Shown here: positions 44,281-52,212 of the stretch, one piece after another
Layout of the letters: every line of letters starts with the position of its first letter
Position numbering within the stretch: position 1 is the stretch's first letter
DNA from: an uncultured Aquimarina sp.
Lineage (GTDB): Bacteria; Bacteroidota; Bacteroidia; Flavobacteriales; Flavobacteriaceae
DNA length: 64,000 nucleotides
Direction: 5' to 3'
Assembly: GCA_947500545.1 (NCBI GenBank)
Contig: CANMSO010000001.1
Span: 372,001 to 436,000, forward strand
The notes under the pieces: model-generated
Told to the model about the DNA's origin: nothing
The model's input: the letters and a program-made list of their open reading frames with translations, nothing else
The model's database searches: none
Translations under genes and position numbers: made by a program

Positions 44281-44766
44281 ATGGACGATATAAAGGAACT
44301 CATCAAAGGGTTGTCAAATACTCCCAAAATTCTTAAAAGCCTTCACAAATCGATCTCCAATAACTCATTAAAGGAAAAGAGAAGTACTGAAAAATGGACG
44401 ATTCATGAACATTTTTGCCATTTGGCTGTAGCAGAAGTAATGATTTATGAGAGGTTTCACGAGTTTAAAATAAATGAGTCACCTAAGTTTTCGCCCTATT
44501 TACCAGATCAAATAGGTAGTTCTGAGAATTTAATAGGACTAAATTTGGAGGAGCAAATCGATAAATTTGAACGATTACGGGAGCAAACGGTTAAGTTTAT
44601 AGCTGGGTTTGAATTAGATGACTGGAATAAAAAGGCCCAGCATCAGGAATATTATCGGTACGGATCTTATATCTTTCTTAGACATGTTTTAATGCATGAT
44701 TATTTTCATATGTATCGTATAGAAGAATTATGGTTAACCAAAGAAGAGTATTTCAATAAATCTTAA
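44281..44766 (+). CDS. DinB-fold putative metal-dependent hydrolase/transferase
   Basis: The 161-residue four-helix bundle has a potential three-His metal site: 'TIHEHFCHLAVAE' and 'HVLMHDYFHMYRIEE'. This matches the DinB/YfiT family, whose better-known members transfer or hydrolyse thiol conjugates, some using bacillithiol. bshA in this window shows that the cell probably makes bacillithiol, so a bacillithiol S-transferase role is possible but not shown. It follows the ArsR gene. Confidence 0.82.
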   Translation: MDDIKELIKGLSNTPKILKSLHKSISNNSLKEKRSTEKWTIHEHFCHLAVAEVMIYERFHEFKINESPKFSPYLPDQIGSSENLIGLNLEEQIDKFERLREQTVKFIAGFELDDWNKKAQHQEYYRYGSYIFLRHVLMHDYFHMYRIEELWLTKEEYFNKS

Positions 44767-44868
44767 TAAAAGTTAAATTTTAGATTGGTTTTATAAACAT
44801 ATCGTATATTAGCGATATACAATTTGATTTTAAGGCAAAATTGATTCTTATCCATAAAAAGAGATCTA

Positions 44869-45735
44869 ATGGTAAAAAACATCTTAATTTTAATAATTTT
44901 ACTTACCAGTTACAATTCTGTATCACAGCAATTACATTATTTAGAACCAGTAAAAAATCATTATAAGAGTTTACAAGCTCTAAATGATGGTGTTAATACC
45001 AAAAGATCTAATCTAGATAAAATTATGTTTCCTCTGAGTGGACGTACTTCTGGTCGCCAATTTATCGGAATTGAACCTGCCTATTTAAGTCGAGTGGCTA
45101 TAAACGATATTAAACAAGACCATAAATTCCCAGCAAATAGTTCGGACCAAACTCGTGCAGAGCTAGATTACCTTTTAAATTGGGAAAAGAAAAGAACCAA
45201 AAATATAGAAGAACGAGCTATGGAAATAGCTAGAATAGGGTATTGGCCTCCTGTAGATAAAAATGATAATGCATCTGCTTATAATACTGAACATCTCTTT
45301 TGGGAGTATGAACAAGTTGTGGGAAAGGAATATGACTTAAAGGATTATCCTAAAACACTAAAACTTCTAGCGGGCGTAACACGAGATGTGCGCATTATAG
45401 AATTTACTGTAAAATATCATCTAAAAAGAGCTAGACCGTATCATCTTGAATCAAAATTAAATCCAATGGCGAGAATCTCATCTCCTTCATTTGCAAGTGG
45501 CCATACATTGTGGGCGTATATTCAGGCATTTACCTGGAGCGAATTATTGCCAGATAAAAGAAAACAATTTTTAGGTATTGCATATGAAGTGGGAGAGTCA
45601 AGGGAAATTATGGGGATTCATTATCCGAGTGACGAAGAAGCTGCAAGGCAAATTGCTCATAAAATGTTAGTTCTAATGTTGGAAAACTCTGATTTTAGAG
45701 AAGATTTAGAAAATGCAAAACAAGAATGGAATTAG
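44869..45735 (+). CDS. Secreted PAP2-type phosphatase (class A acid phosphatase-like)
   Basis: The 288 residues start with a signal peptide ('NILILIILLTSYNSVSQ'). The PAP2 signature is complete in order: 'KYHLKRARPYHLESKLN' (KxxxxxxRP), 'SSPSFASGHTLWAYIQAF' (PSGH-like, with His acid) and 'GESREIMGIHYPSDEEAARQ' (SRxxxxxHxxxD, with nucleophilic His). It would be a periplasmic non-specific phosphomonoesterase. A palindrome, ATATCG...CGATAT (44799-44818), lies upstream and flanks a weak -7-like TATATTAG. Confidence 0.88.
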   Translation: MVKNILILIILLTSYNSVSQQLHYLEPVKNHYKSLQALNDGVNTKRSNLDKIMFPLSGRTSGRQFIGIEPAYLSRVAINDIKQDHKFPANSSDQTRAELDYLLNWEKKRTKNIEERAMEIARIGYWPPVDKNDNASAYNTEHLFWEYEQVVGKEYDLKDYPKTLKLLAGVTRDVRIIEFTVKYHLKRARPYHLESKLNPMARISSPSFASGHTLWAYIQAFTWSELLPDKRKQFLGIAYEVGESREIMGIHYPSDEEAARQIAHKMLVLMLENSDFREDLENAKQEWN

Positions 45736-45820
45736 CAAATTCGTAAGTGTTTTCTAGAATGTTTCTAAAAGAGTCTTGATTTTTTGAGTGTTGAAAATTA
45801 AACTATAATTCAGGAAGATA

Positions 45821-45850
45821 AAATCAGAACGTTAACTAACGTTCTGATTT
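45821..45850. terminator. Bidirectional hairpin between convergent genes
   Basis: A 14-bp perfect stem (AAATCAGAACGTTA and TAACGTTCTGATTT) with two bases between the arms lies between two convergent genes. The T-run is short. Confidence 0.75.
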
Positions 45851-45863
45851 ATAATTAATAATC

Positions 45864-47744
45864 TTAAAGATTAATTCGCTTACCTCTAGGGTATTTTACT
45901 TGATAAGAAAACAATTTCTCTGTTTTTTGATTTGGAGAGATATCTAATTTCCATTTTAAGATACCAGTTTTGGTATTATATTCAGAATCAGAAGTGTCAA
46001 TATCATCTAGCTTGATTTCTTTATTTTGGGAAATAGGAATACGATCTTCTAGAGTAATGAAAACGCTATTTTGCTTATTGTTTTTGATACTAATTTTGTA
46101 ACCACGATCCACAATTCTATTACCACCTGTAAAGGACTTACTTTTAAAATTATTGAGCTGCTCCCTTTTTACTATAATGTTGGGATCTACTCCTAATGAA
46201 ACCGTTAAGCTATCTGTAGTAGCTAGTGGATCAATATTAGTTTTACCAGCATAGCTTCCTTCAAAATATATATTCGCTTCACCAGCTAGGAGGTTAAATT
46301 GCTCCCAGTTTCCGAGTGTAGCAGTAAGAAATACATTCTCATTTAGCTCTGGGGCCACATAATGTCTATAATCAGCCTTCATATCAAAATTGTCGATAAC
46401 TAGAACTGTAATATCTGCATTAGACTTTATGCTGTATTTCTTTTTAATTTTGAATTTAGTGTTCGTTATTCCTTCTTCTTTAACTTCAACTACTTGATTG
46501 TAATCTTTTTTCTCCTTTTTCCTTGAAGCGTAGGAACGTGAAGAGCCTTTATATTGCCCAAAAGATGAGGTTCCATATGCAGTGACCACAACTTCTTCTA
46601 GTGCGGCGGTATCTTCTTCTAACTTAACATTCATTAAAGACGAATGAATAGGGATTGTTTCATTTATAAATCCAACATAAGAAAAGGAGAGTTCTTTTCC
46701 TTCTTGAGTGGTTAAGGTATACCTGCCATCAAAATCGGTTTGTGTTCCGTTTGTAGTTCCTTTTTCAATAATATTTACTCCAGGGATGGGAAGTCCTCTT
46801 TGGTCACTTACTATTCCTGATACTTTTCTTATTGTGGGATTGTATTTATATGAATATCTATTAACCGCATTACTTTTCCTATAGTTTCCGTAGGTAAAAT
46901 TTAGGTACTTAGGATTCAAGTTTGTCTTTAGATTATTAGTATTGGGATCTCCTGTGGATAAAATAACGTTTACATTTTTCCAATCTGTTCCGGTTTGCTG
47001 ATAAACATTAGCTTTATAATCAATGCTTAAAGGAGCTTCAGTACTTTTTGATTTAATATCATAAATTGGAAACCACCCGGCATTTGTTACATTATAACGT
47101 ATTTCTAATACTAAGTTAGTAGCAGAGGGAGAATCCAGCTTTAGCTTAATTTCTCCTCTTTGTTCCTTGGTATCATCATCTAACTTGTCAATTTGATTCG
47201 TAAGATCTGTAATATCATCATTTAATCTATCTATTTTCTGAGTTATGGTATAGTTTTCATTTTGAATCTGGACAGCTCTTTCTCGATAATATGTAGAGAT
47301 TTGTTTTACCTTCTCTAGAGATAATGAGTTGCCATCATTACCTATACGTTGATTGTTTTCTAATAGTTTTTTCTCTTGGGCAAGCCCAGAGAGCATGTTT
47401 TCTAGTTTGTTTTTTTGTAATAATAGAAACTCTAATTCGTCTCTCAATGATTTTAGTTCATCAGAATCTTTTTTCTTTTCAAGATGATCGATAGTAAAAT
47501 TCAATGAAAGGACAGAAGTGTTTTTCAATCCAGAAACTTGAATACTGGTTTCATTAATATTTGGAGACAAATTATAAAGTAAGATTTCATTTTCTCCTGG
47601 TTTTACATTTATAGAAGCAGTTCGCTTTATCTGTGCTCCGGTAAGATAAACAGTTACTTCCTCGATAGTAGATTGCGTTCTTTTTTCTGAATTGGCAGAC
47701 ACTAGGAAAGAAAACATAAGAAATAATAACGTATGGATTTTCAT
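45864..47744 (-). CDS. MuiA/DUF4139 family protein with an inserted CarboxypepD-reg/SusC-like segment
   Basis: The 626 residues have a signal peptide and an N-terminal DUF4140-like part ('IEEVTVYLTGAQIKRTASIN'), then a coiled coil (about 90-200), then the DUF4139 barrel. In the middle (about 310-395) lies a CarboxypepD-regulatory-like domain ('VSGIVSDQRGLPIPGVNIIE', 'GTQTDFDGRYTLTT') followed by 'EDTAALEEVVVTAYGT', the sequence normally found at the TonB-plug start of SusC receptors. DUF4139 resumes after it ('WEQFNLLAGEANIYFEGSYA'). It is an envelope protein; its role in Bacteroidota is unknown. Confidence 0.85.
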   Translation of the reverse strand: MKIHTLLFLMFSFLVSANSEKRTQSTIEEVTVYLTGAQIKRTASINVKPGENEILLYNLSPNINETSIQVSGLKNTSVLSLNFTIDHLEKKKDSDELKSLRDELEFLLLQKNKLENMLSGLAQEKKLLENNQRIGNDGNSLSLEKVKQISTYYRERAVQIQNENYTITQKIDRLNDDITDLTNQIDKLDDDTKEQRGEIKLKLDSPSATNLVLEIRYNVTNAGWFPIYDIKSKSTEAPLSIDYKANVYQQTGTDWKNVNVILSTGDPNTNNLKTNLNPKYLNFTYGNYRKSNAVNRYSYKYNPTIRKVSGIVSDQRGLPIPGVNIIEKGTTNGTQTDFDGRYTLTTQEGKELSFSYVGFINETIPIHSSLMNVKLEEDTAALEEVVVTAYGTSSFGQYKGSSRSYASRKKEKKDYNQVVEVKEEGITNTKFKIKKKYSIKSNADITVLVIDNFDMKADYRHYVAPELNENVFLTATLGNWEQFNLLAGEANIYFEGSYAGKTNIDPLATTDSLTVSLGVDPNIIVKREQLNNFKSKSFTGGNRIVDRGYKISIKNNKQNSVFITLEDRIPISQNKEIKLDDIDTSDSEYNTKTGILKWKLDISPNQKTEKLFSYQVKYPRGKRINL

Positions 47745-47876
47745 ATCATATAGTTTTAGTTACGGTACCAAAGTATTATTCAGTAATTATCGATACAATC
47801 AAAATTGAGTAAAGCTATGTTTTGAATGAGTGAAGAGCAATATTTTAATATTTAACGTGATAAAAAAATATAAAAT

Positions 47877-47892
47877 AGGGGGTTTTCCCCCT
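47877..47892. other. Short G5/C5 hairpin in divergent intergenic region
   Basis: AGGGGG, TTTT, CCCCCT form a tight GC hairpin. On the minus strand it is followed by a T-rich stretch and looks like a terminator, yet no annotated gene would end there. The surrounding 239 bases have no ORF apart from the small gene downstream. Confidence 0.4.
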
Positions 47893-47925
47893 GTTCATTT
47901 TTAGTTAAACTCCCCTTACGCCGTG

Positions 47926-47969
47926 TTACACTAATCTATAAATTTGACAAATCACTTTATTACACTAAT
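47926..47969 (+). repeat. Direct repeat TTACACTAAT around the promoter of the first small membrane protein gene
   Basis: TTACACTAAT occurs at 47926-47935 and 47960-47969. Between them TAAATTTG (47939-47946) fits a -7 element. The second copy lies near the expected transcript start. Confidence 0.55.
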
Positions 47970-47983
47970 AAACACAAACTAAT

Positions 47984-48166
47984 ATGAAAAGGCTTCTACT
48001 ACCCACAGTGCTTATTGCTTTTGCCGTAATATGTCTTAGTATAGTACATATTGACAACGTAAATAAGTTAGATGCTCAATCAAAAGAGCTAAGAAAAAAA
48101 CATCAGACAAATATTGATTCTGAAAGTGAAGTAGCCATACCAATAAATATTTCAAAAACTAAATGA
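47984..48166 (+). CDS. Small single-pass membrane protein, copy 1 of a tandem pair
   Basis: The 60 residues begin 'MKRLLLPTVLIAFAVICLSI', a hydrophobic segment, then 'VHIDNVNKLDAQ' and a polar tail. The first 30 residues match the second copy downstream at 16 positions, including 'HIDN.NKLD', which directly follows the membrane segment. It is not cleaved obviously as a signal or lipoprotein. It has its own likely promoter. No family is known to me. Confidence 0.7.
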   Translation: MKRLLLPTVLIAFAVICLSIVHIDNVNKLDAQSKELRKKHQTNIDSESEVAIPINISKTK

Positions 48167-48279
48167 AGAGTCCAAAAGGATTCGATTTTAATTATAAATA
48201 AGAGGAAATAGAAACATTATTTAAGAAGTATATTGGTGTTTTGTAATTATTTCATTTTCAGCAATTTACATATATTGTA

Positions 48280-48310
48280 ACGAATTCTAGTTGAATGCCT
48301 ACGAATTCTA
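48280..48310 (+). repeat. Direct repeat ACGAATTCTA with 21-base period
   Basis: ACGAATTCTA occurs at 48280-48289 and 48301-48310, two helical turns apart, about 100 bases upstream of the second small membrane protein. The core GAATTC is palindromic. It is a candidate operator; no protein is assigned. Confidence 0.45.
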
Positions 48311-48410
48311 AAAGTCTATATTGGAAGTAGTTAAACGTATTTACTTTTATACCGTAATTAAAGTAAGGTCTTTTTTTGCTCCCAATTCATTTAATCTCAA
48401 AATAAATAAC

Positions 48411-48560
48411 ATGAAACAGTTTTTATTGCCTGTTGCATTATTATGTTTCACAATGGCTTGTTTAGTTTTTATACATATTGATAATATGAATAAATTAGAT
48501 GAAGAGAAGGCCATGTCTAACACTCAAGATACAGAAATCCATTCTCAGCCTAAGCAATGA
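48411..48560 (+). CDS. Small single-pass membrane protein, copy 2 of a tandem pair
   Basis: From ATG 48411 the peptide has 49 residues: 'MKQFLLPVALLCFTMACLVF', 'IHIDNMNKLDEE' and a short acidic tail. An in-frame ATG at 48321 would add 30 residues that lack any match to copy 1, so the shorter start is chosen. Position 17 is Cys in both copies, but the lipobox is poor in copy 1. The motif shared after the membrane helix suggests a conserved binding or sorting role. Confidence 0.65.
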   Translation: MKQFLLPVALLCFTMACLVFIHIDNMNKLDEEKAMSNTQDTEIHSQPKQ

Positions 48561-48591
48561 AACACAATATGGATGGTATGATATCTGTTTT

Positions 48592-49011
48592 TTAACTACT
48601 TTGGTCAATAAATAATGCCTTAAGCTCTGGAGTAGGAATCATACAGCTTTCTTTTTTACCAAACCATTTATATCTGTTTTTGGCAATAATGTCATAAATC
48701 CAATCCCGTAAAAATTTAGGTAAAATAAGGAAAACTGAAAGTAAAGGGTAAAAACCTGACAACTGTTTTGCAATATGTATTGCAGCCGTTGATTTATGGT
48801 AATATGCTAGCTTAGGATCTATTAGTAATATAGAATCTATTTTAGTGATATCTATATTTCTTTCTGCTATTAATTTTTTACCAATCTCGCTTTGCAACGC
48901 TGCATACCGAAACGTATTTTTTTTATCCCTTTGTATTACAAAATTCACGGCACTATTGCATAGGTTGCAAACGCCATCAAATAAAATAATTTTTTTCCCT
49001 TCTTCGATCAT
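48592..49011 (-). CDS. DCC family thiol-disulfide oxidoreductase-like protein (DUF393)
   Basis: From the ATG at 49011 the protein has 139 residues. The DCC motif is 'IILFDGVCNLCNSAVNFVI' (Asp, then CxxC), with 'FRYAALQSEIGKKLIAER' and 'YYHKSTAAIHIAKQLSGFYP' following, typical of DUF393. The fold is thioredoxin-like. The reaction is not established for this family. An ATG five codons upstream is less typical. Confidence 0.88.
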   Translation of the reverse strand: MIEEGKKIILFDGVCNLCNSAVNFVIQRDKKNTFRYAALQSEIGKKLIAERNIDITKIDSILLIDPKLAYYHKSTAAIHIAKQLSGFYPLLSVFLILPKFLRDWIYDIIAKNRYKWFGKKESCMIPTPELKALFIDQSS

Positions 49012-49069
49012 AGGGCAAAGATACAACGAATAATTATTTTATATTTTTGATTTATAAATTCATTAAGAA

Positions 49070-49885
49070 TCATTTTACAACAACCGAATTAATGACATCT
49101 TGTGTAGTAATCTGAAGATTTTTTGGAAGTTTATTATCTTTTGGCAAAACTGCCAGATAACGATCATTATTTGAATCATATACTTGCTTAAATATAGGAT
49201 CATCAAGTTCTAATATATCACACATCTCTTTTATTAAATCAAGATGATAAATAAGATCGGTACTACCTAAGTGGAAAACTCCTTTTTTATTTCGATTTAT
49301 TATATAATGTAATTGCTGTGTAAGTTTGGATATAGATGTTGCGTTAATGATTACATTAGGAAAAACTTCAATAGGCGCTTTGAGATCATGAAGTGTCTTT
49401 AGTTCCTGAACACGAGGAGTGGTTGCACCAAAAATCATGGGTACTCTGGCAATCACATATTTACTTGTAGGAAGACGCATTAATGCGTTTTCTATACTGA
49501 TTTTGAATCTTCCAAATACACTATCACTTAGTGTTTTGTCATACTCATAAGAAGGATAATTGCTAAAAGAATCAAATACGTTGGCGCTAGAGATAAATAT
49601 AAGTTTACACCTATGTTTCTTAATCCAGCTAATGATACGTTGATGTGTGTCTAACTGTGAGTTAAAATTACCTCGTAACGCAGAAATGATTAGTGTAGGT
49701 TTAAGGTTGTCAAGAAGTATTGAAATATCTTCCAACTCCATATCATATTGGAAGAATTTTTGATTCTTTTCAAAAAAAGCATTATCTGTTCTATAGGTGC
49801 CATAGGTGTCGAAATAGGAGTTTAGCTCCTTGTAAAGGGCATTTCCTACGAAACCACTGGCTCCTATGATGAGAATTTTTTTCAA
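49070..49885 (-). CDS. NAD(P)-binding SDR, RmlD-like sugar-nucleotide reductase
   Basis: The 271 residues begin with the dinucleotide motif 'ILIIGASGFVGNALYKELNS'. The extended-SDR features are 'LIISALRGNFNSQLD', 'LIFISSANVFDSFSNYPSYE' and 'YDKTLSDSVFGRFKISIENA' (Tyr...Lys-like, here YDKTLSD...KISIE). It resembles dTDP-4-dehydrorhamnose reductase but is short at the C-terminus, and the YxxxK motif is not exact (FGRFK). The substrate is unknown. It is not next to other polysaccharide genes. Confidence 0.75.
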   Translation of the reverse strand: MKKILIIGASGFVGNALYKELNSYFDTYGTYRTDNAFFEKNQKFFQYDMELEDISILLDNLKPTLIISALRGNFNSQLDTHQRIISWIKKHRCKLIFISSANVFDSFSNYPSYEYDKTLSDSVFGRFKISIENALMRLPTSKYVIARVPMIFGATTPRVQELKTLHDLKAPIEVFPNVIINATSISKLTQQLHYIINRNKKGVFHLGSTDLIYHLDLIKEMCDILELDDPIFKQVYDSNNDRYLAVLPKDNKLPKNLQITTQDVINSVVVK

Positions 49886-49969
49886 AATTATTGCTATAAA
49901 AAAAATTAAGTTTCAAGTATTACTAATTGTAACCTTGAAACTTAACTATACTATTTTTTATTGTAAAAA

Positions 49970-51052
49970 TTAAACTTTATAAAAGGGTAATTTTACCACA
50001 GTAGCTGGAATTGCCTTTTTTCTTACCTGAATATTAATTTTACTCCCTGGTTTTGCAAAAACTGTAGGTACATATCCTAGTCCAATCCCTTTTCCTAGTG
50101 ATGGAGACATTGTACCAGAAGTTACAATTCCGATAGTATTTCCATTTCCATCTACTATGTCATAATCATGACGAGGAATTCCACGTTCATCAAGTTCGAA
50201 ACCAACTAATTTTCGCTCTGCTCCATGTTCTTTTTCTTTGGCAAGAGCCTCGGCATTGATAAAATCTTTCGAGAACTTTGTTATCCATCCAAGTCCTGCT
50301 TCTAGAGGAGATGTATTATCGTTAATATCGTTACCATATAAACAATATCCCATTTCTAATCTTAATGTGTCTCTGGCAGCCAGCCCAACAGGTTTAATGC
50401 CAAAATCAGCTCCAGCTTCAAAAACTTTATCCCATACTTGTTTAACCTCAGAATTCTTACAGTAAATTTCAAAACCGCCACTACCTGTATAACCTGTAGC
50501 AGAAATAATTACATGCTCAATACCCGCAAAATCCGCAACTTCAAAAGTATAAAATTTCATAGCTTCTAAGTCAACAGAAGTAAGAGACTGCATAGCTAAA
50601 GCAGCCTTTGGTCCTTGAATAGCCAATAAAGAATACTCATCAGATAAATCACGCATATCTGCATTCATGCTATTATGACTAGAAATCCAATCCCAATCTT
50701 TTTTGATATTTGATGCATTAACTACCAGAAGGTATTTCTCATCAGCAACCTTATAAACAATCAAATCATCCACAATCCCTCCTTTATCATTGGGTAAACA
50801 GCTGTACTGTGCTTTTCCGTCGATCAATTTAGAAGCATCATTAGATGTAACTTTTTGTATAAGATCTAATGCATTTGGTCCTGTTATTAGAAATTCACCC
50901 ATGTGAGAAACATCAAAAACTCCAACTCCGTTACGTACAGTTTCATGCTCTACATTAACACCTTCATAAGAGACCGGCATATTGAATCCTGCAAATGGTA
51001 CCATTTTGGCTCCAAGAGCAATGTGAGTTTCTGATAATGCAGTATTTTTCAT
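49970..51052 (-). CDS. gcvT: Aminomethyltransferase (glycine cleavage T protein)
   Basis: From the ATG at 51052 the protein has 360 residues: '[20 protein letters not shown]'. Conserved parts are '[20 protein letters not shown]', '[18 protein letters not shown]', '[17 protein letters not shown]', '[19 protein letters not shown]' and '[18 protein letters not shown]'. It transfers the methylene group from the H protein to tetrahydrofolate. The longer frame from 51109 passes through the promoter and is rejected. Other gcv genes are not in the window. Confidence 0.96.
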   Translation of the reverse strand: MKNTALSETHIALGAKMVPFAGFNMPVSYEGVNVEHETVRNGVGVFDVSHMGEFLITGPNALDLIQKVTSNDASKLIDGKAQYSCLPNDKGGIVDDLIVYKVADEKYLLVVNASNIKKDWDWISSHNSMNADMRDLSDEYSLLAIQGPKAALAMQSLTSVDLEAMKFYTFEVADFAGIEHVIISATGYTGSGGFEIYCKNSEVKQVWDKVFEAGADFGIKPVGLAARDTLRLEMGYCLYGNDINDNTSPLEAGLGWITKFSKDFINAEALAKEKEHGAERKLVGFELDERGIPRHDYDIVDGNGNTIGIVTSGTMSPSLGKGIGLGYVPTVFAKPGSKINIQVRKKAIPATVVKLPFYKV

Positions 51053-51078
51053 TATGTGAATGGTTATAAAATTGACGC

Positions 51079-51109
51079 CGAAAGTAAAAAACTTTGTGTA
51101 GCTATACAA
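51079..51109 (-). promoter_or_regulatory. gcvT promoter
   Basis: On the minus strand: TTG (51109-51107), 20 bases, then TACTTTCG (51086-51079). This is a good -33/-7 match, and it supports the start at 51052. No glycine riboswitch is seen in the short leader. Confidence 0.65.
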
Positions 51110-51270
51110 TGCTTTTTTGTTATAATCTTGATAAATTATTGATATAATCTCGTAATTAGTTTCATAGATTTAAAAGTTGATAATAAATAAGTGTTATTAC
51201 ACTATAAAATTAAATATAATCTTTTTTATAACTTTATATGGCATACAGTTTTAATAATAAAAATCACATT

Positions 51271-51684
51271 ATGCCAGCAGGATATTCAGGAACACCACTA
51301 GCTAAAAAACTTGGAATCAAAGAAAATTATATAATCATGTTATATAACCAACCTAATTATTATTATAATCTTTTTTCTGATCTACCAGAAGGAGTAAAAG
51401 AAACAGATGAAATTAGATTAGAAGGCGCAGATTTTATTCATGTTTTCTGTACCACTTTTAAAGAGCTTGAACAAGTAGTTAATACATATAAACCAGCGTT
51501 ACAGAAAAACGGAATGTTATGGATAAGTTGGCCAAAAGGGAGTTCTAAAATCCCTACAGATCTAAAAAGAGACCCTATACGTGAATATTTGATTGAAATT
51601 GGATTAGTAGATATTAAAGTTGCTGCTATTGATGAGGATTGGAGCGGGCTTAAATTTGTATATAGAGTAAAGGATAGAAAGTAA
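51271..51684 (+). CDS. DUF3052 domain protein
   Basis: The 137 residues from ATG 51271 begin 'MPAGYSGTPLAKKLGIKENY', the family's characteristic start. An in-frame ATG at 51238 would add 11 residues. The fold is Rossmann-like ('ADFIHVFCTTFKELEQVVNT', 'GMLWISWPKGSSKIPTDLKR', 'IDEDWSGLKFVYRVKDR'). Members are widespread, small and uncharacterised. A methyltransferase-like or nucleotide-binding role is only a guess. Confidence 0.82.
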   Translation: MPAGYSGTPLAKKLGIKENYIIMLYNQPNYYYNLFSDLPEGVKETDEIRLEGADFIHVFCTTFKELEQVVNTYKPALQKNGMLWISWPKGSSKIPTDLKRDPIREYLIEIGLVDIKVAAIDEDWSGLKFVYRVKDRK

Positions 51685-51757
51685 ATATGCACAGTTACCC
51701 TTTAATCAAAGCAACCATTTTTTGCATTTTGAATCTTTATTATATAGAAATGTAGTA

Positions 51758-52159
51758 ATGAAAAAAATAGTAATACTTATTTTATCTTTTGGGCTGTTAT
51801 TTTCTTGTAAGAATGATGATGATGCAATAGAGAGCACCAACCTTGTTGGAAAGTGGCAGCTTGTAGAACAATTATTAGACCCTGGGGATGGTAGTGGTAC
51901 ATTTCAACCTATAGATAGTGAACTTACATTAGAGTTCTTTGATAATGGTACTATTATTTCAACCAATGGCTCATTGTGTAATATTTTTACACAATCAGGA
52001 GGCACAAGTTCAGGGACATTTTCCTTAATGGAAAACACTATTAACATAGAGTGTTCAGATAATATAATTCCTATTTCTTTTGAAAGAATAGGGGTAGGTC
52101 TTGTTCTTAATTTCCCATGTATTGAAGCTTGCGCTCAGAAATACAGAAAGATACTTTAA
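51758..52159 (+). CDS. Lipocalin-like lipoprotein
   Basis: From ATG 51758, 133 residues. The signal is 'MKKIVILILSFGLLFSC' with 'KNDDDAIES' after the Cys, again the Bacteroidota surface-lipoprotein signal. The mature part starts 'NLVGKWQLVEQLLDPGDG' and looks lipocalin-like. It resembles the lipoprotein near 43 kb in layout. Ligand and role unknown. Confidence 0.82.
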   Translation: MKKIVILILSFGLLFSCKNDDDAIESTNLVGKWQLVEQLLDPGDGSGTFQPIDSELTLEFFDNGTIISTNGSLCNIFTQSGGTSSGTFSLMENTINIECSDNIIPISFERIGVGLVLNFPCIEACAQKYRKIL

Positions 52160-52212
52160 TAATATAGCTTTAGTATGTAAAAAAGGTTAATAAGGTTTTT
52201 ACAATAAACCAA

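Noticed and set aside
51021..51052. Glycine riboswitch before gcvT
   Set aside because: The promoter lies only about 30 bases upstream of the start codon, leaving no room for an aptamer.
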